Source: Marthasterias glacialis
Lineage: Eukaryota; Echinodermata; Asteroidea; Forcipulatida; Asteriidae
DNA length: 64,000 bases
Assembly (NCBI GenBank): GCA_911728455.2
Contig: OU452229.1
Coordinates: forward strand, 1,803,001 to 1,867,000
Direction of reading: 5' to 3'
The notes beneath the pieces were generated by a model. It ran no database searches, had not been told where the DNA came from, and was given only the letters and a program-made list of their open reading frames with translations. Each line of letters opens with the position of its first letter. Positions within the stretch are counted from its first letter, which is position 1. Shown piece by piece: positions 14,701 through 23,812 of this stretch. The translations under genes and the position numbers were made by a program.

Positions 14701-17700
14701 TATCAATCTATAATGATGTTTGAACCCTTGACGTCTCCGCAAGATATCGATTTGAATAGACCTTATGCGTCTGACGTCATGCGTCCCAGAGATGTACAAC
14801 ATCGCCCTCAGTGATAAACTATAATAAACTAAAATATTCTCTATCAAACAATCTCACAGAATTGCTAATCCGAATTGAGCCATTTGTTGTATACGGTGAA
14901 TATCTTGCAAGAACTGCAGCCCCACCTCTACTGATTGCGCCAGTGTCACCAACACCATTTTAAAATCAATTAATTAATTTATTTGTTTTATGAAGAAGTG
15001 ATTTTTATTTGATAATAATGACCCACTTACTTGTAGCCTTTAGCATCAAGTGATATATCGTCCACCCACGTGAACGTTTTCTCCGTTGAAATGTCGTGCA
15101 AACCAATCCAGTTGTCAGTTGAAACGCCAGTAAGCAATTTCTTCAAAAACGTCTGTGAAAAATATCAGTTATTAAAATGAACATGACATAGGCCTAGACG
15201 TAACGATTCTTTTATCATGAGATATTTCATCAGAATAACATATGAACATAGGAACAGTAGACCGATCCATTAAGCCCCGCCCCCATACGTGTTGACCAAT
15301 CAAAGCCTTGGGTACGCCACCGAAAGTCCCACAAAAGTCTGACACGAGCTATCCGGTTCGTAAGTGTGACGTCACGGCAGCATAGGCCACGCTCCCTTTC
15401 ACAAGAGTGGCTCCAACAAAAAACAGTTTGTACACGAAAGTGCATTGCCCAAATTTTCTTGAAAGAATTACTCAAGAAATCGCAAATCATACGTACTCAT
15501 ATTCGCATAATGTTATCCAAGTGATCAACATCTTGCCACTGGCTACCGATTCGACGACAGAATTGCATCAAGTTTGTCAAAAACGCGCCATAAAGGTTCG
15601 CATTGGATTACACAGTGAATTTTTCTGCTTTTGGAGCCAGAAGTAGCCAAATGTGTGCGCGTGCCGTCAATGTTACAGTTTTAGATAATTATTTATAATT
15701 ATACGAATTATTACCAACCAAGGTTGGGAAGTGGTGACAGTACTTACGTTGGTAGCCTTATCTGGTATGATAAGAAGATCTCCGCCAGCACCTCTCTTCT
15801 GGCAGTCCTTCCTTGCAGCTGCCCACGTTTTCTTGCTTCCGCCCACGAGGTAGCATTTGTCGTTAAACTGCTGCCATTTCCCGCCACATTTTAAGCTCCC
15901 ACTCTGCGCTACAGCTGATGTGAGAATCATTACAATAAAGAATATTATTTTATCAGAGGCGTTTTCCCGCTATTTAAACATTAATTGCCGTACCGATAAG
16001 AAGGAAGAGTTTATATATTATGTTCATCTTCCAGTACGCGCTAAATCCACCAATAAGATGCTCAACGGGAGGTGTGATAACTAATAATATGTATGTACAC
16101 TTTTAAAATTAAATGAATTAATTCTATTATTTATATATTTATTATTAAAAAAAAATATCGTTTTTTTTTTTGGTGGGGGGAGGGGTGGGGCTTTGTTTTG
16201 ATTACTGTAGGCTAATATTATGAGCAAGATTATGCAAAAAACACTTTAATAGGAAAATGACAAAAAAATAAAAGTCCATTTTGTTGACAGTTACCTCACC
16301 GGTATGCAAGCTATTCATAACATGTAGAGCATTCAATTGGCCGGATACCAATAGGCTGACTTGTGATTCATTCTTTCAAAAATTAAAGATGTAGTATTGG
16401 TGATTACCAGCAAAATGAATGTCGTTAGAGAAAAAAAAAATAATATAATTTGTTGCAAAGATGGTGGTACTAATCGCCGAAGAAGTATGAAGCTCGTCAA
16501 GTTGGATCAATTTGTATGAATCCAGTCAAAATGCCCATGAAGTGTTTCTTGATTCCTATTCACTGGGGTGAGGAGGCATGGGACTGGTGTTAACACTAAC
16601 CCTGGGATTTTCTGCCATTGCGCGGGGAGGTAAAATACCCATACGGGACCAGCATGCATTTGGTGAAAACCCTGAAATCTCTAGTTGAGGTAAAACATCG
16701 CCACCCGATGCAGAACCCACTTGTGCGGGTCCGAAGATTGCACCACTGATCAAAGATCAATGTGTTAAGCTGGGCGATTCCCCTAAATGCATCGTGCGAT
16801 TCACGTGTAGGCCCTAGAGGTTGTGATTTTTTTCAGAGCGGGAGAATATTTATTTGCAGAAAGATTAATCTCTTCGATAACACAATATCTATAGAAATAA
16901 TTTGCAATAATTTGTGTATCACGTGTTTGTTTGTTTTTGGATCGAAAAATGAAAATTTGCAAACAACCTGAAAAAGGTACCATCTTTACCGCGATATATT
17001 TTTATGCATTACAACAAAGGACTACGTTTTGTATAAGCTTATAAACAAATTCACGTGCCACGAGCAGTTCACATTGTGTTCAAGCTTTAGTTCATTCAGC
17101 GGGGTGTAAGGAAAACAGCCTTGTACTCAAATGATCTGAACGTAAATTAATTAAATAATCCAATCAAATCCCTTCTAGTTTATCGCTCAAAAGGTTTGTA
17201 AAAGATTAGTAAGACTGAACCTTTTCACAGATTTGCACAAGTATATTATGTGGTTTAAAGCCCAAGCTCAACAGTTATAAGAAGAAAAACATAAATTTTC
17301 ACAGATTGACATATTACCTTACATGGTATAATGATAATGAGGGTAGAAAACTTTCCTTTTAATTAAAACATTTCTGCCTGAATTTTTATCGTTTTTAAGT
17401 AAAAAATGAAATAGGATCCAAAATTAGTTTTCGTCTCAGTGAGACGAAAATTCTGCCATAGGAATGCGTACAAAAATGCTGAGTGCATTTTTACTGTTTT
17501 CTCGAAAATGAAACAATGAAATGAGCTGACATTTTCACAGGTTGGTTTTGTTACGAATATCTTGATTTGTGCAAAGAATGGAAGCATTTACAGTCAGTTT
17601 ACCAATGTTGAGCCGGGGCTGTTACATATGGTCGAGGTGGAAAGCTTTCCATAAAATAATTTTGCTTGAAATGCTAAACTGTAGGTTTTGAGAATGAGAG

Positions 17701-19590
17701 AAAAAAAGTTGTTGATCTCTCGAGAAAACCTGATGTTTGAAAACAGTGAACTTCAAAGTTTGTTCACTATTTTCTCGTGACTCTGACGACTGATTGAGCT
17801 TAAACTTCTACAGATTTCTTATTTCAAAAATGAAATTTGTTTTCGGTCACATAAGTGCGGATACTGGTATAGTGACAATTATCAGTATTTGTACGCGTGC
17901 TTTAATGACAGAGCTCTTTTTAGACAATCCACTTTGAATACTGGGGTATGATTCCCCCCCCCCCAATTTTACATCGCGAAAATAGGTTCTCAGACCCTTT
18001 TTCCCGTAAAAAGAATAAACTCCTTGGATAAAAAATTAGTACAATAACAATCAGGTTTAACGAGAAAACTTGTCACTAAGGACTCAACAGAAAAAAATTA
18101 GGTGATAAAAAGAAAACAAAATATGGTCTATTTATTTCGATTCGGTAACCTTCGGCATTGTAGTCACTAGTCTACTGATGCACGCCACAAAGTAGCTGGA
18201 GCAAACACTTTTTTTCATGACTTTTATACATTTTATGTAAATAGATAGAAAGACAAACGTAATACGCATGCGTAAAAAAGCTACTTTACTATGTCGTTTA
18301 GGAGGAAAATCGCTACCGGGGTGGGGTCAGGCTGAAGGGCAGCTGCTCAACTTCTGTTAAATATAGAGACCTTAAAACAAACCGCGCTGGTTGGCATGCA
18401 CGTCTAAATGTTGTGACCAAATTCAACATTTTGCAAACTTTCTACTTAAAAAAAAATACATCCCATTTCTGGTTGGTTGTTTCCAACAAAATCTGAATTT
18501 TTGTTGAATATTTGTGTAACATTTTTACAAACTGTGATTATCTGTTTTTGCTTTGCATTGATTGCTCCTCGTAGTTTCCATATCTTGGTTGGCACAAATT
18601 CGGGCTGTGACGTTGCAGTAGAAAGGTCTATATTCAAGGAGGAATTGAAACAACGCCCCAAATAGCTTCAGCAAAAAAAATAAAAATAAAAATAAAAAAA
18701 TAAAAATTGGTGTGTGAGATATGTGCTCGTGACCATTGATCCAGTGCAGACCTCTCAGTAAACACAAGCAGTTCACACAGCCTGGTACAAATCTAATCAC
18801 AACTTCTGAAGTACTTTATCAAATCTTATCAAATTGAGATAAGAGAGGATTCTGCCTGGCACGAACTATGTTAGTTATACAATTAACGATTAAAGGAATG
18901 TTACATGATTGGTTTTAGAAGAGCAAAGTTATTGTAATCATCTAAGTTTCATACCAAATTTATTATGAAACCAACATTTTTTTTAACAATTCCATTGGAA
19001 AAAAAGTTACCGATTGATGCTGATTTTGGTATAGTAATGTTAATATTTCTTACAAAATGGACATTCTTCTTAAACCTCTACGGATGATGAAAATGTTTTG
19101 TCATCATTTTGCCATTAACATTTTTCGCTATCTCAGTGTCTGGTCTCGATTTCGTCCCCTGGTGTTTGTGTCCCACGCATCCAGGGGCCTAACAGTAGAC
19201 GAAGACTAAAGAAAATTTAGACAAAAGAGGGCGCTATACAACAACATTACTGCACAATTCGCCGAATTGGGGGGGGGGGCAGAACCACCAGGGAAGGGGT
19301 GATACCGGCACATTTTTATTGGCCGAATTCTGGTCAGTATACTCTGGTGGATTTCACAAAACTAGTCCTAACTTATAAGTTAGGGCCAGTTACTCGTCCT
19401 TACTCGAGATAAGGCTACTCCTAGCGCATTGTGAAATCCACCCCTTGTCTGCCCAAACCCTCCCATTCAGTCACCACGTGAATAAACGCACGAAGGGAAC
19501 TAAAGTAATGTGTTCAGGTGAAATTGAATACAGTATAAAATAAACTTAAGATGAATGGTGAATAGGTAGCTAATTCGCAACCCATCCAAG

Positions 19591-19621
<31 letters not shown>

Positions 19622-22600
19622 ACACACTGCAAAGAATAACTGCACTATCAAACTCTACAGTCTAGTGTTAAATTAAGAACGAAGTAAATTTAGATGTGAC
19701 AAGGGTTCACACTAAACAGTGATCATTCATCTCTAGATTGGTGTGCATTTCCCTATGAAGCCTACATTTAATTTTTTTTTTTTTTTTTTTTCTACTATGA
19801 AGGATGATTCAATTTGATGTTGCGTCCAAACTGTCTTACTTCGTCCGGAAACCAAAAGCTGTACCCCAAAACAACCATTGTAGTTTACTCTAAACTTGTA
19901 TTACTGTTTCAGTAAACAATTAAAATAATTGTGTAAATGAAAACATTTCTTTTAAAATATGCAAACACCGTGAAATGAAGTAAGCACAGATATTTTAAGA
20001 GAACTGGTGGGCGCAAAGTATCGCGTGACCCATGCCCTCACAGCCCACTTATTTAAGTGTTAACGTATCATTCGGAGTGTGGGGCTCATTACAATGTTGT
20101 GTTTGCTTTACACATCCGGGTACTGTGCATAATAGTTGAACACTGAAAAAGCCTCTGACGAGTTAGATTTGAAGAAAATAATGTCTGGAACAATTTATTG
20201 CATGGTTATTATTATTATTTGTATTATTATTATTATATATTTCTGGTAATGAAACCAAGGATGCCTCATAAGTGAACTTAATCACTGTAGCTCTCAAGCC
20301 TGAGGAAACCTGTAGATAAGGGTGCTTGCCATGTGAACCAGAAACACCGGGGTAAACCCCTACTTTTCCACGATAAGTGTTCTGGGTTCTTTTACGTGCA
20401 CAACCTATCCTAATATAAGTGACCGTTCAAACTTGAAGCCCTCAGACACGAGACAATTTACTGTCTTATAAATATCTCACAAGGTTTGGGAAAAGCTTTG
20501 CTTTAGTTCCTTAGAGATATCCAAGACTAAACTATTGACTGTGATATGGCAGACGAATGTGTATCAGATTTTGCCTATATCTGGAAGTTGCTATACAGAG
20601 CTTCCAGAATCACGTGGTATAGAACGACATTTTCTTTAGTTTGAGTAAAGTCAAATTTAGCTAAGCATTTACAATTTGACCAAAACAGTCAGTTTACCTG
20701 ACATTTTTTCAACTCGCAAAAAAGGACTGCTTTCTTTTTTAATAAATCTAAGTGGGAGACAATATATATACTATGTAAATGTAGACCCTTTTTAAAAAAT
20801 TTACCAAGATTTCTATTTGGACGGCAATAGGTTGACAATCCAAAATGACGCCATATCAGATTGGAACAGTGTTCAAAACCAGTTTGTTTTGCATGAATTA
20901 ATGCGACCTGTTGACGATGCACAACAATTTCATCAAGGCTTTTGCAGTCAATGTCCTTAACGTTTTGGAAACCACTGTTCAGACTTCGACTACGGCTTAG
21001 GCTTCGTCCACCTTTTTGAAGTTCATGGTACGTTTTCAAATTGACTAACGGAGCCCAAGCCGGAACGTATGAGTCGGACTCGTGGTTTCGAAAACGGCCA
21101 AAAACGCCCACTTTAGAATTTTAAAGGCATATATACCAGAGAGGTTGCATGACCTCGGGAAAAGTTCGTTTCGCAGCCATGTTGGGTACAGCCATGTACA
21201 AACTCAATGGCTGGCGCGTCGCCTGCTGATTTATTTCCAGCGTCCGTTTGTGCACGCAGCATTAGAAAAGGGTCTCGGGTGACGTCACGTGAAACCTCTC
21301 TATCCCATCCTATACACGACATGACGCCCTCTATATAATTTAAAGGCATAATAATGATAACTCATCATTATGTTTGACCCGAATACGGTTTACATGTACC
21401 CAGCTTTGAATTCGGACACGATAATTCGAGTCAAAACCTACAAGGATTATAGGCCTATGAGTTAAACAAAATTTGTCATGCAGCAGACGAGTTAGTTAGA
21501 CGTTTATTTTGGCTTTTACCAGACCTCCACATTTTCTGTCACATGTGGGACTTGGATCCAAATCATTTCAAGCCTTAGAGTATTTGAGTATAAATTAAAT
21601 GACACCGGGATATTTGGGCAAAAAAAAAATAAATAAATAAAAACGTGTTCGGAAAGCAAATTTATTAAATTTGAATAAAACATATATGTATGTGCATATA
21701 GGCGTAGGCCTTCAGGGACACTTTGGTTAACGTGGACAGAGGGGTTGATTGACCCGAAATTTGACACGGACAAAAGCACAAGTACCAATTTCTTATTTTT
21801 TGTTTACTATATTTTTCTTCTTCTTGCTTTGCCCGAAATTTCCTCCACTGTTTTGCCCGAATTTCATTGTTTTGTTTTTGTTTTATTTGTTTTTGTTTTC
21901 GAGGGGGGAGGAGGGACAACTGCCCCAGCCCCTTGCTCGTACGCCTGTGCATTTATGTTGTTTTGGTGTTACCACTACACCGGTGTTTGATAACTCATAC
22001 TTTCAAGTCCTGTGGAAAGAAACTCACAGGCTATTCGAGTTGGATTCGAACCAACGAACCCCACATTCTGGAGCACTGATGTCTTAACAGCATAAACCCA
22101 CCGGTGACTACAGACCAGTTCGAATCCTGTGTTAGTATTAGCAGCTGGTACCGCAACCAATTTTAATTGAATAGACCTAACACATTGCATTGGAGATCAA
22201 AAGTATTATTTTGGTTTCAGCTTTCATCTGTGTTTCCACCGAGAACTCAGAAAGCACACGCAGTGCTTATCACAAATCGGTGTATAACGGTAAAACTGAA
22301 ATAATATTGCGTACCCCTGACGCGATTATTACATCAAATTACCACACAACTCGTCGTATGTTTTACGTGTATATAAAAGCTGAAGGTTTTTAAGGTTTAA
22401 CGTGTCGTCGTGTCGAGACTACTTACGTAAAGCCACAGCTCAACATTGGTAAGAAGAAAAACAAAAAATGCTCACAGATTTACATATACCTTACATGGTA
22501 TAAAGATAATATTGGTAGAAAACTTTCCTTGAAATATTTTTGCGTGAAGTGTTATCGTTTTTAAATAATAAATGCAATAAGATCCAAAATTAGTTTTCGT

Positions 22601-23011
22601 CTCAGTGAGACGAAAACTCTGACTATAGGAATGCGTACAAAAATGTTGAATGCATTTTTACCGTTTTTTCGCAAATGAAACAACGAAATGAGCTGACATT
22701 TTCACAGGTTAGTTTTATTACAAATATCCTGATTTGTGCGAAGAATTGAAGCATTTACAGCCAGTTTACCAATGTTGACACTTTTAAGTCTTTATTCTAC
22801 AAGTCATGTAATTTCCCTACTGTTTATGTTAAAATAAGTTAAAAGAATTCTGAACTTGTCTTATCATGTTTAGATTTCGTTTACCCGAGGTGGGCGTTTC
22901 CGTTTAATGGAATAGTTAAAGTTATTATTTTTTTATTGTACAATTAAAAGGAAATTTAATCTTACCTGATGCAAGGAGTGAACACAATGCAAGAATCTGT
23001 AGACTTCGCAT
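6..23011 (-). CDS. Multi-domain C-type lectin (mannose-receptor-like), 3' end outside window
   Basis: Fifteen exons on the minus strand join in phase: 22966–23011, 15748–15914, 15031–15152, 13801–13937, 13275–13495, 12157–12254, 10765–10868, 9893–10022, 8113–8195, 6423–6545, 5251–5325, 3801–3833, 2636–2797, 1293–1381 and 6–144. They give 576 codons plus one base, and a donor at 4–5 shows the gene continues to the left. The protein starts with a signal peptide (MRSLQILALCSLLAS), so it is secreted or membrane-bound. Four C-type lectin domains (CTLDs) follow, each with the family's paired cysteines and WIGL-type motif. Such proteins bind carbohydrates or other ligands outside the cell, often in immunity. 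The start has a CACC Kozak context. No transmembrane segment is seen in this part. Whether it is a mannose-receptor orthologue or an echinoderm-specific tandem lectin cannot be decided without the missing 3' end. Confidence 0.85.
482..730. mobile_element. MITE-like element with 26–28 bp terminal inverted repeats
   Basis: Left end GGGCCCAAATTAATGGCTCT is the near-perfect reverse complement of the right end AGAGCCATGAAATTGGGC, separated by about 190 bp rich in GCTTACG and GCGCTTA motifs. There is no coding capacity. The terminal motif (GGGCCCAATTTCATAGAGC-like) recurs near 36040, 53970, 54285, 55399 and 55600, so it belongs to a dispersed family. Confidence 0.72.
824..1087. mobile_element. GTCTCACTGAGAC-core MITE, copy 1 (one end missing)
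   Basis: This is a partial copy of a ~350-bp family, containing the doubled core CTCACTGAGACGA at about 894–922 and the end CTAATGTTGGGCTTTAAGC. The other terminal inverted repeat is lost. It lies in the lectin intron between exons 14 and 15. Confidence 0.68.
2063..2590 (-). pseudogene. LINE reverse-transcriptase C-terminal relic
   Basis: The minus strand reads HALISSRLDFYNSLLY, then ARIVTLTRCRSHVTLVLQSL, HWLP, and GDRSFACAGSSLWNDRPQ. This is the standard C-terminal end of CR1/L2/Jockey-like reverse transcriptases (...LQSLHWLPV...GDRSFSVAGPTLWNSLP). Stops interrupt the upper part, and only the 3' end is present, as usual for 5'-truncated insertions. It sits inside a lectin intron and is not functional. 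Confidence 0.82.
3801..3833 (-). CDS. Lectin exon 12: short inter-domain linker
   Basis: This 33-nt phase-1/phase-1 exon, with acceptor tttcag and donor gtaagt, encodes a threonine/proline-rich linker (TKVTPVPPGN) between CTLD3 and CTLD4. Being symmetric, it could be skipped without changing the frame. The other domain joins in this gene have no separate linker exon. Confidence 0.62.
4552..4905. mobile_element. GTCTCACTGAGAC-core MITE, copy 2 (full length)
   Basis: Its ends GGCCCCAGCTCAACATTAAT and TACCAATGTTAAGCTGGGGC are inverted repeats of about 20 bp. The GTCTCACTGAGACGAAAAC core is at about 4721–4739. It is about 354 bp long and has no coding sequence. It lies in the lectin intron between exons 11 and 12. 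Confidence 0.75.
5005..5175 (-). mobile_element. Degenerate SINE fragment
   Basis: The stretch containing GTGTCTTGGGTTCTTTTACAC and CGCCCATCCGAAGGATGATG matches the body of the SINE at 29010–29416 (GTTCTGGGTTCTTTTACGTG, GTCCCATCCAAAGGACAAAG). It is diverged, and both the head and the tail are missing. Confidence 0.6.
5251..10022 (-). CDS. Lectin CTLD3 (exons 8–11), divergent
   Basis: Exons 9893–10022, 8113–8195, 6423–6545 and 5251–5325 encode about residues 299–435. Key parts are CAQGWHFFNGQCYQV, WTDAKAYC, the WIG-equivalent LYFGLSD, ELKWVDGLKL, HWSKGQPALAKGQKDC and GAFICKINA. The EPN position reads QPA and there is no WND, so canonical calcium-dependent binding is not expected. This CTLD is split over four exons and the others over three. 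The extra intron lies between the WIG-like region and the long loop. Confidence 0.78.
5745..6060. repeat. Degenerate array of GGCTAGACCACA-like words
   Basis: Variants of TGGCTAGACCAC and GCCAGACCAC occur more than ten times at irregular spacing (about 12–35 bp). No fixed unit length is visible, so this is a decayed simple or satellite-like tract. Apparent short ORFs here are products of the repeat. Confidence 0.6.
6078..6183. mobile_element. Small foldback element, 20-bp inverted ends
   Basis: TAGGTTGCAGCAGACTTACC at the left is inverted as GGTAAGTCTGCTGCCACCTA at the right with one mismatch, giving a 106-bp element. TTCTGAGCATGCGCAAAATT in the middle is itself partly palindromic. It directly follows the GGCTAGACCAC tract. 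Confidence 0.68.
7010..7350 (-). mobile_element. tRNA-Leu-like SINE (second tail type)
   Basis: On the minus strand the head starts at 7350 with GTGTCGTGGCTGAGTGG (A box), carries a CTCAAGC anticodon-like loop, and has a perfect B box GGTTCGAGTCC at about 7271–7281. The 5' seven bases pair with ATGACAC. The body includes TCCTTGAGCAAGGCACTTAA. The tail near 7040 reads GTAGCCCACACCTTGAGTGG, which also occurs near 57030. It is a SINE and not an active tRNA gene. Confidence 0.76.
8255..8400. repeat. Dispersed repeat ending GACCCAATTCACCTGACATC
   Basis: The segment from GACCCAATTCACCTGACATC through TGGGCCATTTTGGGAG and the CACATGTATATACATG palindrome resembles 10155–10340 and, partly, 43075–43125 and 43600–43725. 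It is a dispersed non-coding family, probably MITE-like. Confidence 0.55.
10155..10340. mobile_element. Foldback repeat with CCATTTTGGTGGTCAAT arms
   Basis: GCCATTTTGGTGGTCAAT (about 10202) is inverted as ATTGACCACCAAAATGG (about 10270), and the outer ends read GACCTAATTCACCTAACG and GGGGTCAATAC. It is the same family as 8255–8400 and has no coding capacity. Confidence 0.58.
10417..10500 (+). repeat. Copy of the TTAGCCTTTGAGAAAGACTC dispersed element
   Basis: TTAGCCTTTGAGAAAGACTC followed by a GGGTCAAAACGTGAGGCCAT-type segment and a CAGGTCCTT end matches copies at 34765–34850 and 59176–59245. The conservation between copies is high over about 50 bp. Confidence 0.68.
10765..13495 (-). CDS. 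Lectin CTLD2 (exons 5–7), sugar-binding motifs degenerate
   Basis: Exons 13275–13495, 12157–12254 and 10765–10868 encode about residues 158–298. The domain shows KCDTANGWKDYNGMCYRYF, a WIG motif (YWIGLSDK), GVYKWSDDSAF, WDKGQPSD and a closing SRYVCAIPE. At the EPN position it has a QPS-like sequence. The WND tripeptide is replaced by SWYTKSC. Family knowledge says loss of these residues removes canonical calcium-dependent sugar binding, so another ligand or a structural role is likely. The middle exon is short and was found from its phase (0 in, 2 out) and its fit to the CTLD fold. Confidence 0.8.
11117..11255. mobile_element. Foldback element with GATTTCACAAAG ends
   Basis: CGATTTCACAAAG at the left is inverted as CTTTGTGAAATCG at the right, with further imperfect pairing inside (CTAAGATTGA with GAGTCTTAG). 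A second element with related ends lies at 19346–19442. No coding sequence is visible. Confidence 0.68.
12365..12565 (-). pseudogene. LINE reverse-transcriptase tail relic plus 3' UTR
   Basis: The minus strand reads ERAAAPSLWNHLPDHIKLSP then SFKTSLKTHLMRTA and a stop at about 12430. This is the end of a CR1/L2-type reverse transcriptase. It is followed by a typical LINE 3' end near 12365 (GGATACCGGCGC). It is 5'-truncated. It lies in the lectin intron between exons 5 and 6 and does not interrupt an exon. Confidence 0.82.
13801..15914 (-). CDS. Lectin CTLD1 (exons 2–4), with EPN and WND motifs
   Basis: Exons 15748–15914, 15031–15152 and 13801–13937 encode residues about 16–157. Visible features are the first cysteine pair (KCGGKW...KCYLV), the second-helix region around WAAARKDC, a WIG-type motif (NWIGLHD), the long-loop motif NWAPGEPNN with EPN at residues 118–120, and LVWNDDSC with WND at 140–142. 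It ends in a final ...YVCER. In the CTLD family, EPN plus WND ligates the second calcium ion and gives mannose/GlcNAc-type specificity. This is therefore the only domain in the window predicted to bind sugar in the classical calcium-dependent way. Confidence 0.85.
14145..14394. mobile_element. MITE with ~47-bp terminal inverted repeats
   Basis: AGGAACACTCACAAAAATAG at the left is inverted at the right as TTTTTTGTGAGCGTTCCT, and pairing continues through GTCACTTGCTGACATGG / CCATGTCAGCAAGTGAC up to GGATTCCTT / AAGGAATCC. The element is 250 bp with no ORF. It lies in the lectin intron between exons 3 and 4. Confidence 0.8.
15256..15370 (+). mobile_element. Fragment of the AGACCGATCCATTAAGCCCC MITE
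   Basis: AGACCGATCCATTAAGCCCC followed by TGACCAATCAAAGCCTTGG and CGCCACCGAAAGTC matches the left end of the full element at 26688–27170. Only the left part is present. Confidence 0.72.
17257..17620. mobile_element. GTCTCACTGAGAC-core MITE, copy 3 (full length)
   Basis: The left end is AGCCCAAGCTCAACAGTTAT and the right end ACCAATGTTGAGCCGGGGCT, with core GTCTCAGTGAGACGAAAA near 17433–17450. It is in the opposite orientation to copy 2 and about 364 bp long. No coding sequence is visible. Confidence 0.74.
18418..18640. repeat. Dispersed ~220-bp repeat (also at 42822–43045)
   Basis: The two copies share AATTCAACATTTTGC-, TGTGTAACATTTTTACAAA-, GATTATCTGTTTTTGCTTTG- and GTGACGTTGCA-type segments in the same order and spacing. 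The other copy lies in the PARP4 intron between exons 11 and 12. Family unknown, non-coding. Confidence 0.68.
19346..19442. mobile_element. 97-bp foldback MITE
   Basis: GGTGGATTTCACAA at the left is inverted as TTGTGAAATCCACC at the right. TTATAAGTTAGG and the CTAAC/GTTAG words in the middle give extra pairing. It is related to 11117–11255 by the GATTTCACAAA end. Confidence 0.74.
19591..19627. repeat. Poly-C followed by (CA)n microsatellite
   Basis: About 17 C residues are followed directly by about ten CA units. It is a simple repeat, prone to length error in assembly. Confidence 0.9.
20200..20455 (-). mobile_element. SINE 3' part with (ATT)n tail
   Basis: On the minus strand the body matches the SINE at 29010–29416 (AACCCAGAACACTTATCGTG, GGTTTCCTCAGGCTTGAGAG, TGGTTTCATTACCAGAAAT). 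It ends in an ATT/AAT repeat at about 20203–20240. The tRNA-like head is missing. Confidence 0.74.
21985..22120 (-). mobile_element. tRNA-like SINE head, second family
   Basis: The minus strand contains a B-box GGTTCGAATCC at about 22038–22051, followed by AACTCGAATAGCC, with TTAAGACATCAGTGCTCC upstream. The same organisation occurs at 37140–37262. The structure is too degenerate for a tRNA gene. Confidence 0.6.
22429..22779. mobile_element. GTCTCACTGAGAC-core MITE, copy 4
   Basis: It begins AAGCCACAGCTCAACATTGG and ends near CCAATGTTGA, where the last bases of the right terminal repeat are lost. The core GTCTCAGTGAGACGAAAAC is at about 22599–22617. It lies 187 bp downstream of lectin exon 1, in intron 1. 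Confidence 0.72.
22966..23011 (-). CDS. Lectin exon 1: signal peptide
   Basis: This 46-nt coding exon encodes a start methionine, an arginine and a hydrophobic stretch (LQILALCSLLAS), ending in phase 1 at a CAG|gtaag donor. Joined to the exon at 15748–15914 it reads ...LLASAVAQSGS..., a typical secretory signal with cleavage likely after the AVAQ region. The intron behind it is about 7 kb, the longest of the gene. The context CACCATGC supports this start. Confidence 0.82.
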
Positions 23012-23781
23012 GGTGAGTGGAGTTTAGTCTCTTGACCAGCTTATTCAGTGGTGGGGAAAAAACAGAAAAGCCTTAATTTGGAGAGGATTGCTTTTACCGG
23101 TGACGAGGGGCGTAAACGCTTCACTCGTCTCACAGCCTGTGCCCGGAATGGCTTCCAATTCAATATACCCCCTGAATTACCATCCCAAAATTGTTAATAA
23201 TTACTTAGGGACCAATCAAAAGATTGTGTTATTAATATCCAATATTTTTTTCCCAATAAAAACATAGATTTACTAATGTATTTATCTTAACCCTAGACCT
23301 TATTTGAATAGAGAACGAGAGGAGGTGTACAATGATTGGTCATCTGGCATTTTAGTGAAGCCCTTATCATAGCAAATATCGACTTGTACCCGAGGGTAAA
23401 GCAAATTAAGTCTCGTTGATACCATTGTATAATTTTGCAGTTTTGGGTACAAAGTGTCAATGATAAAAAAAACTAGTCAAATTTGAAGAACAAAGTTAAC
23501 TTCGTGTAAACATTGCTGTTATACAATGGAAAAGATCATATTTAAGAAATAGTTGAAGGTTTGGTTTTGGTTTGAAGGTCATACCGTAGGGATGGCTTTA
23601 ATTTTTTTTTTTTTTGGAAACAGTGTATGTTTCACACGGGACGAAGTTAAATGAATAACACATCGTTTTTGTGGTTGTTAAGACAGTTGAGTAATTTCAT
23701 TTTCATCTTCAAGTTTTCAATTAATACACAATGCTACCAACCTGTACCAAATACAGAGCAAAGTAGCTTGTCGTGCTAATG

Positions 23782-23812
<31 letters not shown>

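Larger units (their letters stand above)
15915..22965 (-). other. Lectin intron 1 (7 kb), repeat-filled
   Basis: No exon fitting a CTLD or any recognised protein was found. The intron holds two GTCTCACTGAGAC MITE copies, a 97-bp foldback element, two SINE fragments, a dispersed ~220-bp repeat at 18418–18640, a poly-C/(CA)n tract at 19591–19627, a T-run near 19771 and an inverted-repeat stretch around 21137–21303. A 140-codon minus-strand ORF at 20689–21111 shows no recognisable similarity. Confidence 0.7.

Noticed and set aside
20689-21111. 140-codon minus-strand ORF in lectin intron 1
   Set aside because: No recognisable domain, no splice continuity with the lectin, and it overlaps an inverted-repeat region. 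Probably chance.
21745-22087. Three overlapping plus-strand ORFs of 70–112 codons rich in Phe/Leu
   Set aside because: They come from T-rich low-complexity sequence next to a SINE head; no conserved domain is visible.
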